A DNA stretch of 64,000 nt from positions 40,960 to 104,959 of the forward strand of contig CAJTSR010000007.1 of NCBI GenBank assembly GCA_910579035.1, given 5' to 3'. This DNA comes from an uncultured Muribaculaceae bacterium. GTDB lineage: Bacteria; Bacteroidota; Bacteroidia; Bacteroidales; Muribaculaceae. The position numbers were made by a program, and so were the translations under genes. A model generated the notes under the pieces. That model was not told where the DNA came from and ran no database searches. It saw only the letters and a program-made list of their open reading frames with translations. Below, piece after piece: positions 16,191-24,720 of this stretch (within the stretch, counting starts at the first letter, position 1; the number at the start of each line of letters is the position of its first letter).

Positions 16191-17540
16191 ATGTCGCATA
16201 GAGTAATTTCGTTAAATAATTTTTCAGATTTATTGGGCGTTTCCAGAGCAACTGTGGAAGCGTGGGTGCGCAAAGGCAAGCATATAGTGCACATTGATGA
16301 TTCCGGTCGTAGATTCTTTTATCTTGAGGAATTAGTCGGTGTCCCTGAGATTGATGCAATGCTTAACACCAATTGGGAGCAGGAGACGATAGTTTCTCCG
16401 TCTGCGGTTTATAACTCTGTTGAATTATTTGCAGGGGCCGGAGGCTTGGCTTTGGGTATGGAAAAAGCTGGGTTCAACCACGTGTTATTGAACGAATTTG
16501 ATAAATTTGCGTGTCAGACACTCCGTGCTAATCGCCCAAATTGGAATGTGGTTGAAGGAGATATACATAATATTGATTTTAGTCCTTATGAAGGCAAGGT
16601 GCATTTTCTTTCAGGGGGCTTTCCATGTCAGGCATTCTCTTATGCGGGCAAGCGACTTGGCTTTGAGGAAACTCGTGGTACATTATTCTTTGAGATGGCG
16701 CGAGCTATAAAAGAAATTCAACCATTGGTTTTTATGGCTGAGAATGTCCGAGGTCTGTTGGAACATGACAATGGGAGGACTTTGGCTACGATTAGAAATG
16801 TGATTGCTGAATTGGGATATACTTTGGTTGAGCCGCGAGTTCTTAGGGCGATTCAATATAATGTTCCTCAAAAAAGAGAACGTTTGATTCTGATTGCTAT
16901 TCGCAATGATATTTCAAGCCATGTGTCTTTTGAGTGGCCAGATGTGTGTTGTGATGTGCGGACATTGAGAGATGCCTTTTTTAAAGGTGCGCTATATGAC
17001 AAAGATGTGCCGTCCTCGGACGGTCAACAATATCCGCAGTCCAAGAAACGCGTCATGGAGCTTGTGCCTGAAGGCGGTGACTGGCGAGATCTTCCTGAAG
17101 ATGTAGCAAAAGATTATATGAAAGGAAGTTATAATCTTGGGGGCGGGAAGACAGGAATGGCAAGGCGCCTTTCTATGGATGAGCCAAGTTTGACGTTAAC
17201 TTGTGCTCCGGCGCAAAAGCAGACAGAAAGGTGTCATCCTGTTGAAACACGGCCTCTCTCTGTGCGTGAATATGCGAGGATTCAGACTTTCCCTGATGAA
17301 TGGACTTTCTGCGGCAATCTATCAGCACAATATAAACAGATTGGGAATGCTGTTCCTGTGAATTTATCTTGGGCAATAGGCCGTTCTTTGATTCGCCTTT
17401 TCAATCAAATTGAATCGATGGGCTTGATTCGTCCTGCAGAATATTTGCCATCCCGTCCTAAAACAGTGTTGCATGGGATTTTTGAAGGTATGGTATGCGA
17501 AGGAACTATCAAATACGAAAATCAATCTGATGTTAATTAG
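16191..17540 (+). CDS. DNA (cytosine-5-)-methyltransferase with N-terminal HTH
   Basis: Methylates cytosine at the site cut by the partner nuclease. All key m5C motifs are visible in the 449-aa protein: motif I ELFAGAGGLALGM (78-90), IV GGFPCQAFS with catalytic Cys146, VI ENV (184-186), VIII QKRERL (227-232), and QIGNAVP near the C-terminus. The first 60 residues form an extra domain with a helix-turn-helix, LLGVSRATVEAWVRKGK. In some m5C enzymes such a domain represses their own promoter, so it may set the order of expression here; this is inference. Codon use is AT-rich like the endonuclease. Confidence 0.92.
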   Translation: MSHRVISLNNFSDLLGVSRATVEAWVRKGKHIVHIDDSGRRFFYLEELVGVPEIDAMLNTNWEQETIVSPSAVYNSVELFAGAGGLALGMEKAGFNHVLLNEFDKFACQTLRANRPNWNVVEGDIHNIDFSPYEGKVHFLSGGFPCQAFSYAGKRLGFEETRGTLFFEMARAIKEIQPLVFMAENVRGLLEHDNGRTLATIRNVIAELGYTLVEPRVLRAIQYNVPQKRERLILIAIRNDISSHVSFEWPDVCCDVRTLRDAFFKGALYDKDVPSSDGQQYPQSKKRVMELVPEGGDWRDLPEDVAKDYMKGSYNLGGGKTGMARRLSMDEPSLTLTCAPAQKQTERCHPVETRPLSVREYARIQTFPDEWTFCGNLSAQYKQIGNAVPVNLSWAIGRSLIRLFNQIESMGLIRPAEYLPSRPKTVLHGIFEGMVCEGTIKYENQSDVN

Positions 17541-17553
17541 CGCGTTGCTTTAA

Positions 17554-17568
17554 GTGGCGAAATGCGCG
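17554..17568. repeat. Right 15-bp direct repeat flanking the R-M cassette
   Basis: Identical to 15153-15167. It lies 13 bp after the methyltransferase stop and 31 bp before the yqeY -7 box. Confidence 0.7.
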
Positions 17569-17599
17569 GGAAAATGGCGGTGGTGGGCGGGAAATTTTG

Positions 17600-17607
17600 T
17601 ATCTTTG
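17600..17607 (+). promoter_or_regulatory. -7 box for yqeY
   Basis: TATCTTTG, 28 bp before the ATG. No clear -33 TTG at the usual distance. Confidence 0.55.
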
Positions 17608-17635
17608 CCGTTTGAAAACCAACCGGTAGAAAGAA

Positions 17636-18085
17636 ATGGATCTTTATACACAAATCGAGGCCGACATCAAGGCCGCGATGCTTGCCAAAGACAAGGTGCG
17701 CCTGCAGGCTCTGCGGGGCATAAAGAAAGAATTTATAGAAGGTAAAACCGCTCCCGGCGCCAATGGCGAGCTGTCGGACGAGGCTGCTATGAAAATCCTC
17801 GTCAAGATGGCCAAGCAGCGCCGTGAGAGTGCCCGCATATATCAGGAACAGAACCGTCCGGAGCTTGCCGAGACAGAGCTTGCCGAGGTTGCCGTGATTG
17901 AGGCATATCTGCCCAAGGCTTTGTCGGAAGAAGAGCTTGAGGCAGAGCTGAAGGCCATCATAGCACAAGTTGGCGCTTCGTCGGCTGCCGAGATGGGCAA
18001 GGTGATGGGCGTGGCCACCAAGGCTCTTGCCGGACGTGCCGACGGCCGCGCTATCTCGGCCAAGGTGCGCCAGCTGCTTAGCTAA
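17636..18085 (+). CDS. GatB/YqeY domain-containing protein
   Basis: A 149-aa stand-alone YqeY protein: helical, charged, with KDKVRLQALRGIKKEFIEGK early and the family's C-terminal helical segment SAAEMGKVMGVATKALAGRADG. The same domain occurs as the tail of GatB, where it binds tRNA; the stand-alone form has no established function, though an RNA- or amidotransferase-linked role is often proposed. Own promoter 28 bp upstream. It is followed by an octanucleotide tandem repeat before serS. Confidence 0.85.
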   Translation: MDLYTQIEADIKAAMLAKDKVRLQALRGIKKEFIEGKTAPGANGELSDEAAMKILVKMAKQRRESARIYQEQNRPELAETELAEVAVIEAYLPKALSEEELEAELKAIIAQVGASSAAEMGKVMGVATKALAGRADGRAISAKVRQLLS

Positions 18086-18093
18086 GCGGTCGG

Positions 18094-18165
18094 GTGGTTA
18101 AGTGAACAAGTGGTTATGTGGTCAGGTGGTCAGGTGGCTGAGTGACTATGTGGCTATGTGAAAAG
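18094..18165. repeat. Octanucleotide tandem repeat upstream of serS
   Basis: Nine consecutive 8-bp units, each starting GTG, run in perfect register: GTGGTTAA, GTGAACAA, GTGGTTAT, GTGGTCAG (twice), GTGGCTGA, GTGACTAT, GTGGCTAT, GTGAAAAG. The array fills most of the yqeY-serS gap and ends 22 bp before the serS ATG. Confidence 0.8.
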
Positions 18166-18187
18166 ATTATTTAATACTACAAAAGGA

Positions 18188-19459
18188 ATGCTTACCTTAC
18201 AACAGATAAAGGCCGACCCGCGATTTATCGTAGAGCGTCTGGCCGTGAAAGGTTTCGACGGCGAGAAGCCCGTCAACCGCGTGCTCGCTCTCGACGATAT
18301 ACGTCGTGGCCTGCAGCTTAAAAACGATAATGCCGCCGCCGAGCTCAAGCGTATGGCCGACAGCATAGGCCGCGCCATGAAGGAAGGCCGCCGCGAGGAC
18401 GCAGAGGCAGCCAAGGCTTCCGTGGCCGTGCTCAAAGAAGAGCAAAAGGCTATAGCCGAAGAACTTGCCCGCACCGAAGAGGCTATTACTGCCGAACTTC
18501 TCAATATACCCAATATTCCCTGCGGGGGCGTGCCCGAAGGAAAGACTGCCGCCGACAATGTGGTGGAAGCCACCGGAGGCCATATGCCCGACCTCGGCCC
18601 CGACGCGCTTCCGCACTGGGATCTGGCCAAAAAGTACCGTCTGATCGACTTCGACCTCGGTGTGAAGATAACAGGCGCGGGTTTCCCCGTATACCTTGGC
18701 AAGGGTGCGAAGTTGCAGCGTGCCCTCATTCAGTTCTTCCTCGATCAGGCTTCGGAGGCCGGTTATCTCGAAGTGCAGCCTCCCTACGTGGTAAACGAGG
18801 CGTCGGGCTACGGCACGGGCCAGCTCCCCGACAAGGAAGGACAGATGTACTTCGTGACCGAGGATAAGTTCTACCTTATTCCGACTGCTGAGGTGCCTGT
18901 GACAAACATCTACCGAGATGTTATTCTGCCTGCCGACAGCCTCCCGGTAAAGAATTGCGCCTACTCGGCCTGCTTCCGTCGCGAGGCCGGCAGCTACGGC
19001 AAGGACGTGCGCGGCCTCAACCGTCTGCACCAGTTCGACAAGGTTGAGATAGTGCGTATCGAAAAGCCCGAAAATTCTTACGCCGCCCTTGAGGAGATGA
19101 AGGCTCACGTGCAGGGCCTTCTTGAAAAGCTCGGCCTGCCTTGGCACATACTGCGCCTGTGCGGCGGCGATATGAGCTTCACATCGGCAATTACCTTCGA
19201 CTTCGAGGTATACTCCGCCGCTCAGGAGCGCTGGCTTGAGGTTTCCTCTGTATCCAACTTTGAAACCTATCAGGCAAACCGCCTCAAATGCCGCTACCGT
19301 GGCGAGGATAAAAAGACGCACCTCTGCCATACTCTGAACGGCTCGGCCCTCGCCCTGCCGCGCATCATGGCCGCCCTGCTGGAGAACAACCAGACTCCCG
19401 AGGGCATAGTGGTGCCCGAATGCCTGCGCAAGTATACAGGATTCGATATCATCAACTAA
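18188..19459 (+). CDS. serS: Seryl-tRNA synthetase
   Basis: Charges tRNA-Ser (and tRNA-Sec where present) with serine. The 423-aa protein has the N-terminal coiled-coil arm (residues about 30-105), then class II motifs: motif 2 CFRREAGSYGKDVRGLNRLH, and motif 3 region LNGSALALPRIMAALLENNQ. The start MLTLQQIKADPRF at 18188 follows a good AAAAGGA ribosome site. The open frame extends to 18158 but would start inside the octamer repeats. rbfA follows after 60 bp. Confidence 0.96.
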   Translation: MLTLQQIKADPRFIVERLAVKGFDGEKPVNRVLALDDIRRGLQLKNDNAAAELKRMADSIGRAMKEGRREDAEAAKASVAVLKEEQKAIAEELARTEEAITAELLNIPNIPCGGVPEGKTAADNVVEATGGHMPDLGPDALPHWDLAKKYRLIDFDLGVKITGAGFPVYLGKGAKLQRALIQFFLDQASEAGYLEVQPPYVVNEASGYGTGQLPDKEGQMYFVTEDKFYLIPTAEVPVTNIYRDVILPADSLPVKNCAYSACFRREAGSYGKDVRGLNRLHQFDKVEIVRIEKPENSYAALEEMKAHVQGLLEKLGLPWHILRLCGGDMSFTSAITFDFEVYSAAQERWLEVSSVSNFETYQANRLKCRYRGEDKKTHLCHTLNGSALALPRIMAALLENNQTPEGIVVPECLRKYTGFDIIN

Positions 19460-19492
19460 GGGTCGCTCCTGCTTGTTATAGAACAATAACAG

Positions 19493-19507
19493 GCATTAAA
19501 CGCCCTC
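19493..19507. repeat. Possible remnant of the palindromic element
   Basis: ATTAAACGCCCTC resembles the outer end of the element family (ATTAAACACCCTC) at all but one position. The second arm is missing, so this may be chance. Confidence 0.2.
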
Positions 19508-19519
19508 AAAGAAAACATT

Positions 19520-19855
19520 ATGGAATCTACCCGCCAAGCAAAAATTTCGCGCCTGCTACAGAAGGAACTCAGCGAGATATTCCGCCGTCAGACAGCCAAG
19601 ACCCACGGCGTGATAGTGTCGGTGAGCGCCGTGCGCGTTTCGCCCGACCTGTCGATAGCCAAGGCATACCTTTCGGTATTCCCTTCGGAACAGGCTCCCG
19701 CCGTGATGGAGAATATAAACAAATCGCGCCAGACCGTGCGCTACGAGCTGGCCCAGGTGGTTCGCCACCAGCTCCGCAAGGTGCCCGAGCTACAGTTCTA
19801 TCTCGACGATTCGCTCGATTATATCGACAATATCAACTCGCTGCTCGAGAAGTAG
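19520..19855 (+). CDS. rbfA: 30S ribosome-binding factor A
   Basis: Late 30S maturation and cold-adaptation factor, binding near 16S helix 1. The 111-aa KH-like protein starts ESTRQAKISRLLQKELSEIF and includes VSAVRVSPDLSIAKAYLSVF and VRHQLRKVPELQFYLDDSLD, matching RbfA along its whole length. It lies between serS and the Lol permease gene, with a 16-bp gap to the latter. Confidence 0.93.
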   Translation: MESTRQAKISRLLQKELSEIFRRQTAKTHGVIVSVSAVRVSPDLSIAKAYLSVFPSEQAPAVMENINKSRQTVRYELAQVVRHQLRKVPELQFYLDDSLDYIDNINSLLEK

Positions 19856-19871
19856 CCGCCAGTACCGGCCA

Positions 19872-21101
19872 ATGCTCGCGCTCCGCATCGCCTTACGCTA
19901 TCTTTTTGCGAAGAAATCGCATCGCGCCGTCAACGTTATCTCCGTGATATCGTTGGCGGGCGTTGCTGTTGCCACTATGGCCATCGTGGTGGTGCTGTCG
20001 GTATTCAACGGCTTTTCCGATCTTGCCCATACTCGCCTCGGGCGCATAGACCCCGATTTTAAGGCCGTGGTAAAGGTAGGCAAGGTGTTTGCCGGGGCTG
20101 ATTCCGTGGCAGTGGCATTGTCGGGAATAGAGGGCGTGGCATGGGCCAGCCCCACGTTGCAGGAGCGTGCCCTTCTTGTGGCCGGGGATGCCCAGATGCC
20201 GGTGAGGGTCACCGGCTCCGACCCCGGTGCCTACGGCGCGCCGGATCTTTCGCCTGTGATAATCGACGGCGCATATGCTATGGAGGCGCACGTCGGCGCC
20301 GACACGTTGGCTGCCGCGCAGCTGTCGGTGGGTGTGGCGCTCCACACAGGCCTGCGCCCTGGCGGAATGTCGGCGGCGGTGCTGTATGCTCCGCGGCGTG
20401 TGGGCCGCATCAACCCTGCCAACCCTGCGGCGGCATACCGCCGGTTGCCGGTGGCTGTGAGTGCTGTTTTCCAGATAGACCAGCCGGAGTATGACAACGA
20501 CTGCGTGACAGTGCCGCTCGACGCGCTGAGGCGCCTGCTCGAATACCGCGCCGACGAGGCCTCGGCCATAGACATAGGCCTTGAGCCGGGTGCCGACGCT
20601 GCCCGTGTGGCGTCCGATATCGGAGCGATGCTTGGCGACGGATTCGATGTGTTGTCGCGCGAGCGCCAGCAGGCCGACACCTTCCGTATGATTTCAGTCG
20701 AGAAGTGGATTACCTTCCTCATGCTCGTGTTCATACTCGTTGTGGCCTCATTCAACATCGTGTCCACACTATCGCTTATGGTGATTGAGAAGCGCTACGA
20801 CATGGCAACTCTGCGTTCGCTCGGGGCATCGCGCTCCACGGTGCGGCGGGTGTTCATAGCCGAAGGCTGGCTGATAACGGCAGTCGGAGGCCTTGTGGGC
20901 ATAGCGCTCGGAGTGGGATTGTCGCTGTTGCAGGAGCGCTTCGGCCTGATAAGGCTCGACGGCGACCCGGCAGCACTGTCGGTGGAGGCCTACCCTGTGC
21001 GCCTCGAATGGGGCGATGTGGGCATGGTGCTTGCCACCGTCGTGGTGGTGGGCTTCGCCATAGCGCAGTTATCCCGTTTATTTACCCGTAAAATAGATTG
21101 A
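19872..21101 (+). CDS. LolC/E-type ABC transporter permease
   Basis: A 409-aa MacB/FtsX-fold membrane subunit of an ABC transporter, probably moving lipoproteins from the inner membrane to the outer-membrane carrier. It starts with ALRIALRYLFAKKSHRAVNV, then one span (VISLAGVAVATMAIVVVLSVFNGF), a large periplasmic domain of about 220 residues, and three spans in the FtsX domain (KWITFLMLVFILVVASFNIV onward). The conserved cytoplasmic piece RYDMATLRSLGAS is present. The ATPase partner LolD is not in this window. Seven bp separate it from the radical SAM gene. Confidence 0.87.
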   Translation: MLALRIALRYLFAKKSHRAVNVISVISLAGVAVATMAIVVVLSVFNGFSDLAHTRLGRIDPDFKAVVKVGKVFAGADSVAVALSGIEGVAWASPTLQERALLVAGDAQMPVRVTGSDPGAYGAPDLSPVIIDGAYAMEAHVGADTLAAAQLSVGVALHTGLRPGGMSAAVLYAPRRVGRINPANPAAAYRRLPVAVSAVFQIDQPEYDNDCVTVPLDALRRLLEYRADEASAIDIGLEPGADAARVASDIGAMLGDGFDVLSRERQQADTFRMISVEKWITFLMLVFILVVASFNIVSTLSLMVIEKRYDMATLRSLGASRSTVRRVFIAEGWLITAVGGLVGIALGVGLSLLQERFGLIRLDGDPAALSVEAYPVRLEWGDVGMVLATVVVVGFAIAQLSRLFTRKID

Positions 21102-21108
21102 AACCACG

Positions 21109-21888
21109 ATGCAGACAGTACTGTTTCACGAAACTGTTTTCGGCCCGATACATTCGCGGCGGCTCGGGGCGTCGCTCGGCATAAACCTGATGCCTAACGA
21201 TGGCAAGATATGCTCTTTCGACTGCCTCTACTGCGAGGCCGGCTATAACGCGCAAGGCGCCGGAACGAGCGGACTGCCCGCGCGAGAAGAAGTGCGGGAA
21301 CTCCTCGAGGCCAAGCTACAGCAGCTCAAGGCCGACAATGCCCCGCTCGACGTGATAACATTCTCTGGCAACGGAGAGCCGACCTTGCACCACCATTTCG
21401 CGGAAATTATCGACGACACCATTGCCTTGCGCGACAAGTATTTCCCCGCCGTGAAGATAAGCGTGCTTACCAACTCCACGCGCATATCGCGTCCGGAGGT
21501 GGCGGCGGCTCTGCGCAAGGTCGATAACAACATTCTCAAACTCGACAGCGCCTTCGACAGCACTGTGCGCCTGCTCGACCGTCCGGCGCCGGGTTACTCC
21601 GTGGAGCGCACTATCGAGAGTCTTGCGTCGTTCGGGCGCCAGGGTATCATACAGACCATGTTCACCCGCGGTGAGCATCGCGGCGAGCCTGTTGACAATA
21701 CCACAGATGCCGAGGTCGACGCCCTTATCGACGCCTACCGCCGCATAGCTCCGGGCGAAATAATGATTTATACTATCGACCGTCCCACGCCCGAAACATC
21801 GCTGCAGCGCATACCGCGCGCCGAACTCGACGTCATAGCCGACAAAATCCGCCGCGCCACAGGCATAGAGGTGCAGGTGAGCGGTTGA
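21109..21888 (+). CDS. Radical SAM protein
   Basis: A 259-aa 4Fe-4S enzyme with the cluster motif CSFDCLYC (Cys35, Cys39, Cys42), one residue pattern C-x3-C-x2-C. It begins VFGPIHSRRLGASLGINLMP, a start shared by a common group of uncharacterised bacterial radical SAM proteins near MoaA/wybutosine enzymes, and has GNGEPTLHHHFAEI for SAM binding. The substrate is not known. It ends just before the porX promoter: the TTG of that promoter overlaps its stop region. Confidence 0.85.
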   Translation: MQTVLFHETVFGPIHSRRLGASLGINLMPNDGKICSFDCLYCEAGYNAQGAGTSGLPAREEVRELLEAKLQQLKADNAPLDVITFSGNGEPTLHHHFAEIIDDTIALRDKYFPAVKISVLTNSTRISRPEVAAALRKVDNNILKLDSAFDSTVRLLDRPAPGYSVERTIESLASFGRQGIIQTMFTRGEHRGEPVDNTTDAEVDALIDAYRRIAPGEIMIYTIDRPTPETSLQRIPRAELDVIADKIRRATGIEVQVSG

Positions 21889-21915
21889 GTTTTTGTGCGA
21901 AAAACATTATCTTTG
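21885..21915 (+). promoter_or_regulatory. Promoter for porX
   Basis: TTG at 21885-21887 and TATCTTTG at 21908-21915 are 20 bp apart. The ATG of porX is only six bases after the -7 box, so transcription would begin at or next to the start codon. Confidence 0.7.
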
Positions 21916-21921
21916 CAGCAT

Positions 21922-23478
21922 ATGAGCCGCGAGCCACGAATACTGTGGGCCGATGACGAAATCGACCTCCTCAAGCCCCACCTGCTGTTTCTCAGGAACA
22001 AGGGCTACGAGCTTGTCACTGCCAATAACGGACGCGACGCGCTCGACATGGCCTTTGCCGAGCCTTTCGACCTTATTATCCTCGACGAGAACATGCCGGG
22101 ACTTACCGGACTCGAAACTCTCTCGGAACTGAAGCAGCGCCTGCCTCAGACGCCCGTGATTATGATTACCAAGAGCGAGGAGGAAAATATTATGGATCAG
22201 GCTGTGGGTAGCAAGATTGCCGACTATCTCATAAAGCCTGTCAATCCCAATCAGATTCTGATAGCGATAAAAAAGCACCTGCATTCGGCGTCGTTGGTGC
22301 AGGAGAAGGCCACACGCGACTATCGCGAGGAGTTCGGCGAGCTTGGCTCGCTGATTAATACCGCCGACAGTATCGACGACTGGTATTCTCTCTACGAGCG
22401 TCTTGTGTTCCGCGAGATGGAGCTTGCCGGAGCCGGCACAAATATGGACGAACTGCTCGCCATACAGAAGAAAGAGGCCAACTCGGAGTTTTACAAATGG
22501 GTTAAGCGTAATTATTCCTCGTGGATGGACTCCGACGGCGCCCCGCTGATGAGTCCGCAGGTGCTTCCCAAGACAGTCTTCCCGATGCTCGACGCAGGCG
22601 AAAAGGTGTTTTTCATACTTATCGACAACTTCAGGCTCGACCAGTGGCGTACCATCAAGCCCGTGCTTGCCGAATATTTCAATATCGACGAAAGCCTGTA
22701 TACCTCTATCCTGCCCACGGCCACGCAGTATGCCCGAAACGCCATATTCTCCGGCCTGATGCCGGCGCAGATAGAGAAAATGTTCCCCGAACTGTGGGTT
22801 GACGAGGATTCGGAAGAAGGAAAAAATATCAACGAGTCACCGCTGATATCCACATTGCTGGAGCGTTACCGACGCCGCAATGCTTTTTCGTATAGCAAGA
22901 TAAACGACGGTGCCGGAGGCGAGCGCCTTCTGCGCGAGTTTGGCCGATTGGAGGCAAACGACCTCAATGTGATAGTGTTCAACTTCATTGATATGATGTC
23001 GCATGCCCGCACCGAGTCGAAGATGATTCGCGAACTTGCCTCTACCAATGCCGCATACCGCTCGCTGACAGAGGCGTGGTTCCGTCATTCGTCGGCTCTC
23101 GAAATATTCCGCCGTATAGCCGAGAAAGGCTACAAGATAGTGCTCACCACCGACCACGGCACCATCAGGGTCGATAATCCCGTGAAGGTGATGGGCTATA
23201 AGAACACCAATACGAACCTGCGATACAAGCTCGGCAAAAACCTGGCATACAATCCCAAGCAGGTGTATGAGATAAAGCAGCCGCAGCAGTTCGGACTGCC
23301 GTCGCCCGGTGTGGCCTCGGCGTATATATTCGCTGCTCCGGGCGACTTCTTCGCCTATCCCAACAACTATAACTACTACGTGCAATATTACGACGGGACT
23401 TTCCAGCATGGCGGAATCTCGATGGAGGAGATGCTTGTGCCGCTGATCAGCCTGTCGCCAAAACACATTCTTGTATGA
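21922..23478 (+). CDS. porX: PorX-like response regulator with PglZ domain
   Basis: A 518-aa protein with a CheY-like receiver (acidic DD at 11-12, phospho-accepting Asp55 in IILDENMPG, Thr83, Lys105 in LIKPVNPN), a helical linker, and a C-terminal PglZ/alkaline-phosphatase-type domain (LIDNFRLDQWR, LPTATQYARNAIFSGLMP, LTTDHGTIRVDNP). In Porphyromonas this regulator controls type IX secretion and has nucleotide phosphodiesterase activity. Homologues persist in many Bacteroidales, so its presence alone does not prove type IX secretion. ATG 21922 is preferred; the GTG nine codons earlier lies within the promoter. Stop and tsaE start overlap (ATGA). Confidence 0.9.
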   Translation: MSREPRILWADDEIDLLKPHLLFLRNKGYELVTANNGRDALDMAFAEPFDLIILDENMPGLTGLETLSELKQRLPQTPVIMITKSEEENIMDQAVGSKIADYLIKPVNPNQILIAIKKHLHSASLVQEKATRDYREEFGELGSLINTADSIDDWYSLYERLVFREMELAGAGTNMDELLAIQKKEANSEFYKWVKRNYSSWMDSDGAPLMSPQVLPKTVFPMLDAGEKVFFILIDNFRLDQWRTIKPVLAEYFNIDESLYTSILPTATQYARNAIFSGLMPAQIEKMFPELWVDEDSEEGKNINESPLISTLLERYRRRNAFSYSKINDGAGGERLLREFGRLEANDLNVIVFNFIDMMSHARTESKMIRELASTNAAYRSLTEAWFRHSSALEIFRRIAEKGYKIVLTTDHGTIRVDNPVKVMGYKNTNTNLRYKLGKNLAYNPKQVYEIKQPQQFGLPSPGVASAYIFAAPGDFFAYPNNYNYYVQYYDGTFQHGGISMEEMLVPLISLSPKHILV

Positions 23479-23900
23479 AAACAATAGAAATCCCTTCGCT
23501 TGAGGCTCTTCCCGAAGCCGCCCGCAGCTTTGCAGCCCTTATGGGTGATAACACGGTATTCGCTTTCTACGGCGATATGGGAGCCGGCAAAACCACTTTT
23601 ATAAATGCGCTGTCTGAAGCTCTCGGCGTTGAGCCGGGCGAAACGGCCTCGCCTACTTTCGCGCTTATCAACGAGTACCGTTCCGACACTACCGCCGAAC
23701 TGATATATCACTTCGATTTCTACCGCATCGAAGACCTCGAAGAAGCCCTTGAACTCGGTATCGAGGACTATTTCGACTCAGGCGCGGTGTGCCTCATTGA
23801 ATGGCCCGAGCGCATAGCTGCCGCCCTGCCTGCCGATACTGTGACGGTGCGAATAAGCGTCAACGACGACGACAGCCGAACCCTTACCATCAGCGAATGA
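23475..23900 (+). CDS. tsaE: tRNA threonylcarbamoyladenosine synthesis ATPase TsaE
   Basis: ATPase that drives the TsaBD complex making the t6A modification at position 37 of ANN-decoding tRNAs. The 141-aa protein has the P-loop GDMGAGKTT at 33-41, the conserved SPTFALINEYRSD, HFDFYRIEDLEEALELGIEDY, and LIEWPERI. Its start codon overlaps the porX stop, and its stop overlaps the birA start (ATGA), so the three genes are coupled. Confidence 0.95.
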   Translation: MKTIEIPSLEALPEAARSFAALMGDNTVFAFYGDMGAGKTTFINALSEALGVEPGETASPTFALINEYRSDTTAELIYHFDFYRIEDLEEALELGIEDYFDSGAVCLIEWPERIAAALPADTVTVRISVNDDDSRTLTISE

Positions 23901-24637
23901 TGACGCCTGAGCCTCTGTGGCTCGACAGCTGTGGCTCGACCAACACCGAGCTTGCCGCGATGCCCGATGCTCCGCACGGCTTTGTGGTGGCGACGCGCGA
24001 GCAGACCGCCGGGCGCGGGCAGCGCGGAAACACATGGGAGGCACAACCCGGAGCCAATCTCACGTTCTCGCTCCTGCTGAGGCCGGGCGGAATACCGGCG
24101 GCGCGCCAGTTTGAAATGTCGATGCTTGTTTCGCTCGGCATTGCCGACGCGCTCGACGGCCTGCTTGCCGAGAGCGGCTGCGCTGAGCGCATAGCCATCA
24201 AGTGGCCCAACGATATTTATATTGGCGACCGCAAGCTGTGCGGCATACTCATAGAGAACTCGCTTGCCGGCAGCGCCATAGGCCGTGCCATTGCGGGCAT
24301 AGGCATCAACGTGAATCAGAGGCGCTTCCTGAGCGATGCTCCAAACCCTGTGTCGCTTGTCGAGTTTACGGGGCGCGAGCTTCCACTGGAAGAAACGCTG
24401 GAAAAGGTTGTTGGCGCCATAGTGGGAGAAATCGACCGCTACGGCTCGGACGGTGACGGCGAAGCGCTTACCGGGCGCTATATGGCCCGGCTGTGGCGTC
24501 GCGACGGCCAATGGCCTTTCCGCGAGCCGGGCGGAGCGGTATTCACGGCCTCCATCGAGGCCGTGGCGCCCGACGGCACCCTCACCCTGTCGAACGGCCG
24601 CTCCTACGCCTTCAAAGAAGTCGCCTTCGTGCTATAG
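23897..24637 (+). CDS. birA: Biotin-[acetyl-CoA-carboxylase] ligase
   Basis: Activates biotin as biotinyl-AMP and attaches it to the carboxyl-carrier protein. The 246-aa protein is the short form without a DNA-binding HTH. Motifs: LDSCGSTNTEL, the biotin-AMP loop GRGQRGNTW (39-47), KWPNDIYIGDRKLCGILIEN with the catalytic lysine, and AGIGINVNQ. The C-terminal SH3-like domain is present (AVAPDGTLTLSNGRSYAF). Two adjacent ATGs, 23897 and 23900, are possible; the first gives the 4-bp overlap with tsaE. Confidence 0.93.
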   Translation: MMTPEPLWLDSCGSTNTELAAMPDAPHGFVVATREQTAGRGQRGNTWEAQPGANLTFSLLLRPGGIPAARQFEMSMLVSLGIADALDGLLAESGCAERIAIKWPNDIYIGDRKLCGILIENSLAGSAIGRAIAGIGINVNQRRFLSDAPNPVSLVEFTGRELPLEETLEKVVGAIVGEIDRYGSDGDGEALTGRYMARLWRRDGQWPFREPGGAVFTASIEAVAPDGTLTLSNGRSYAFKEVAFVL

Positions 24638-24654
24638 TTTATTTCGTTAAAAGC

Positions 24655-24685
24655 TTGTGTATAACAACTTTTTCTTTTATCTTTG
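24655..24685 (+). promoter_or_regulatory. Promoter of the 51-aa/182-aa gene pair
   Basis: TTG at 24655-24657 and TATCTTTG at 24678-24685 with a 20-bp spacer, 35 bp before the small gene's ATG. Confidence 0.7.
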
Positions 24686-24720
24686 CGTTTGAATACAAAC
24701 CACAGAACTAAAAGAAGATA

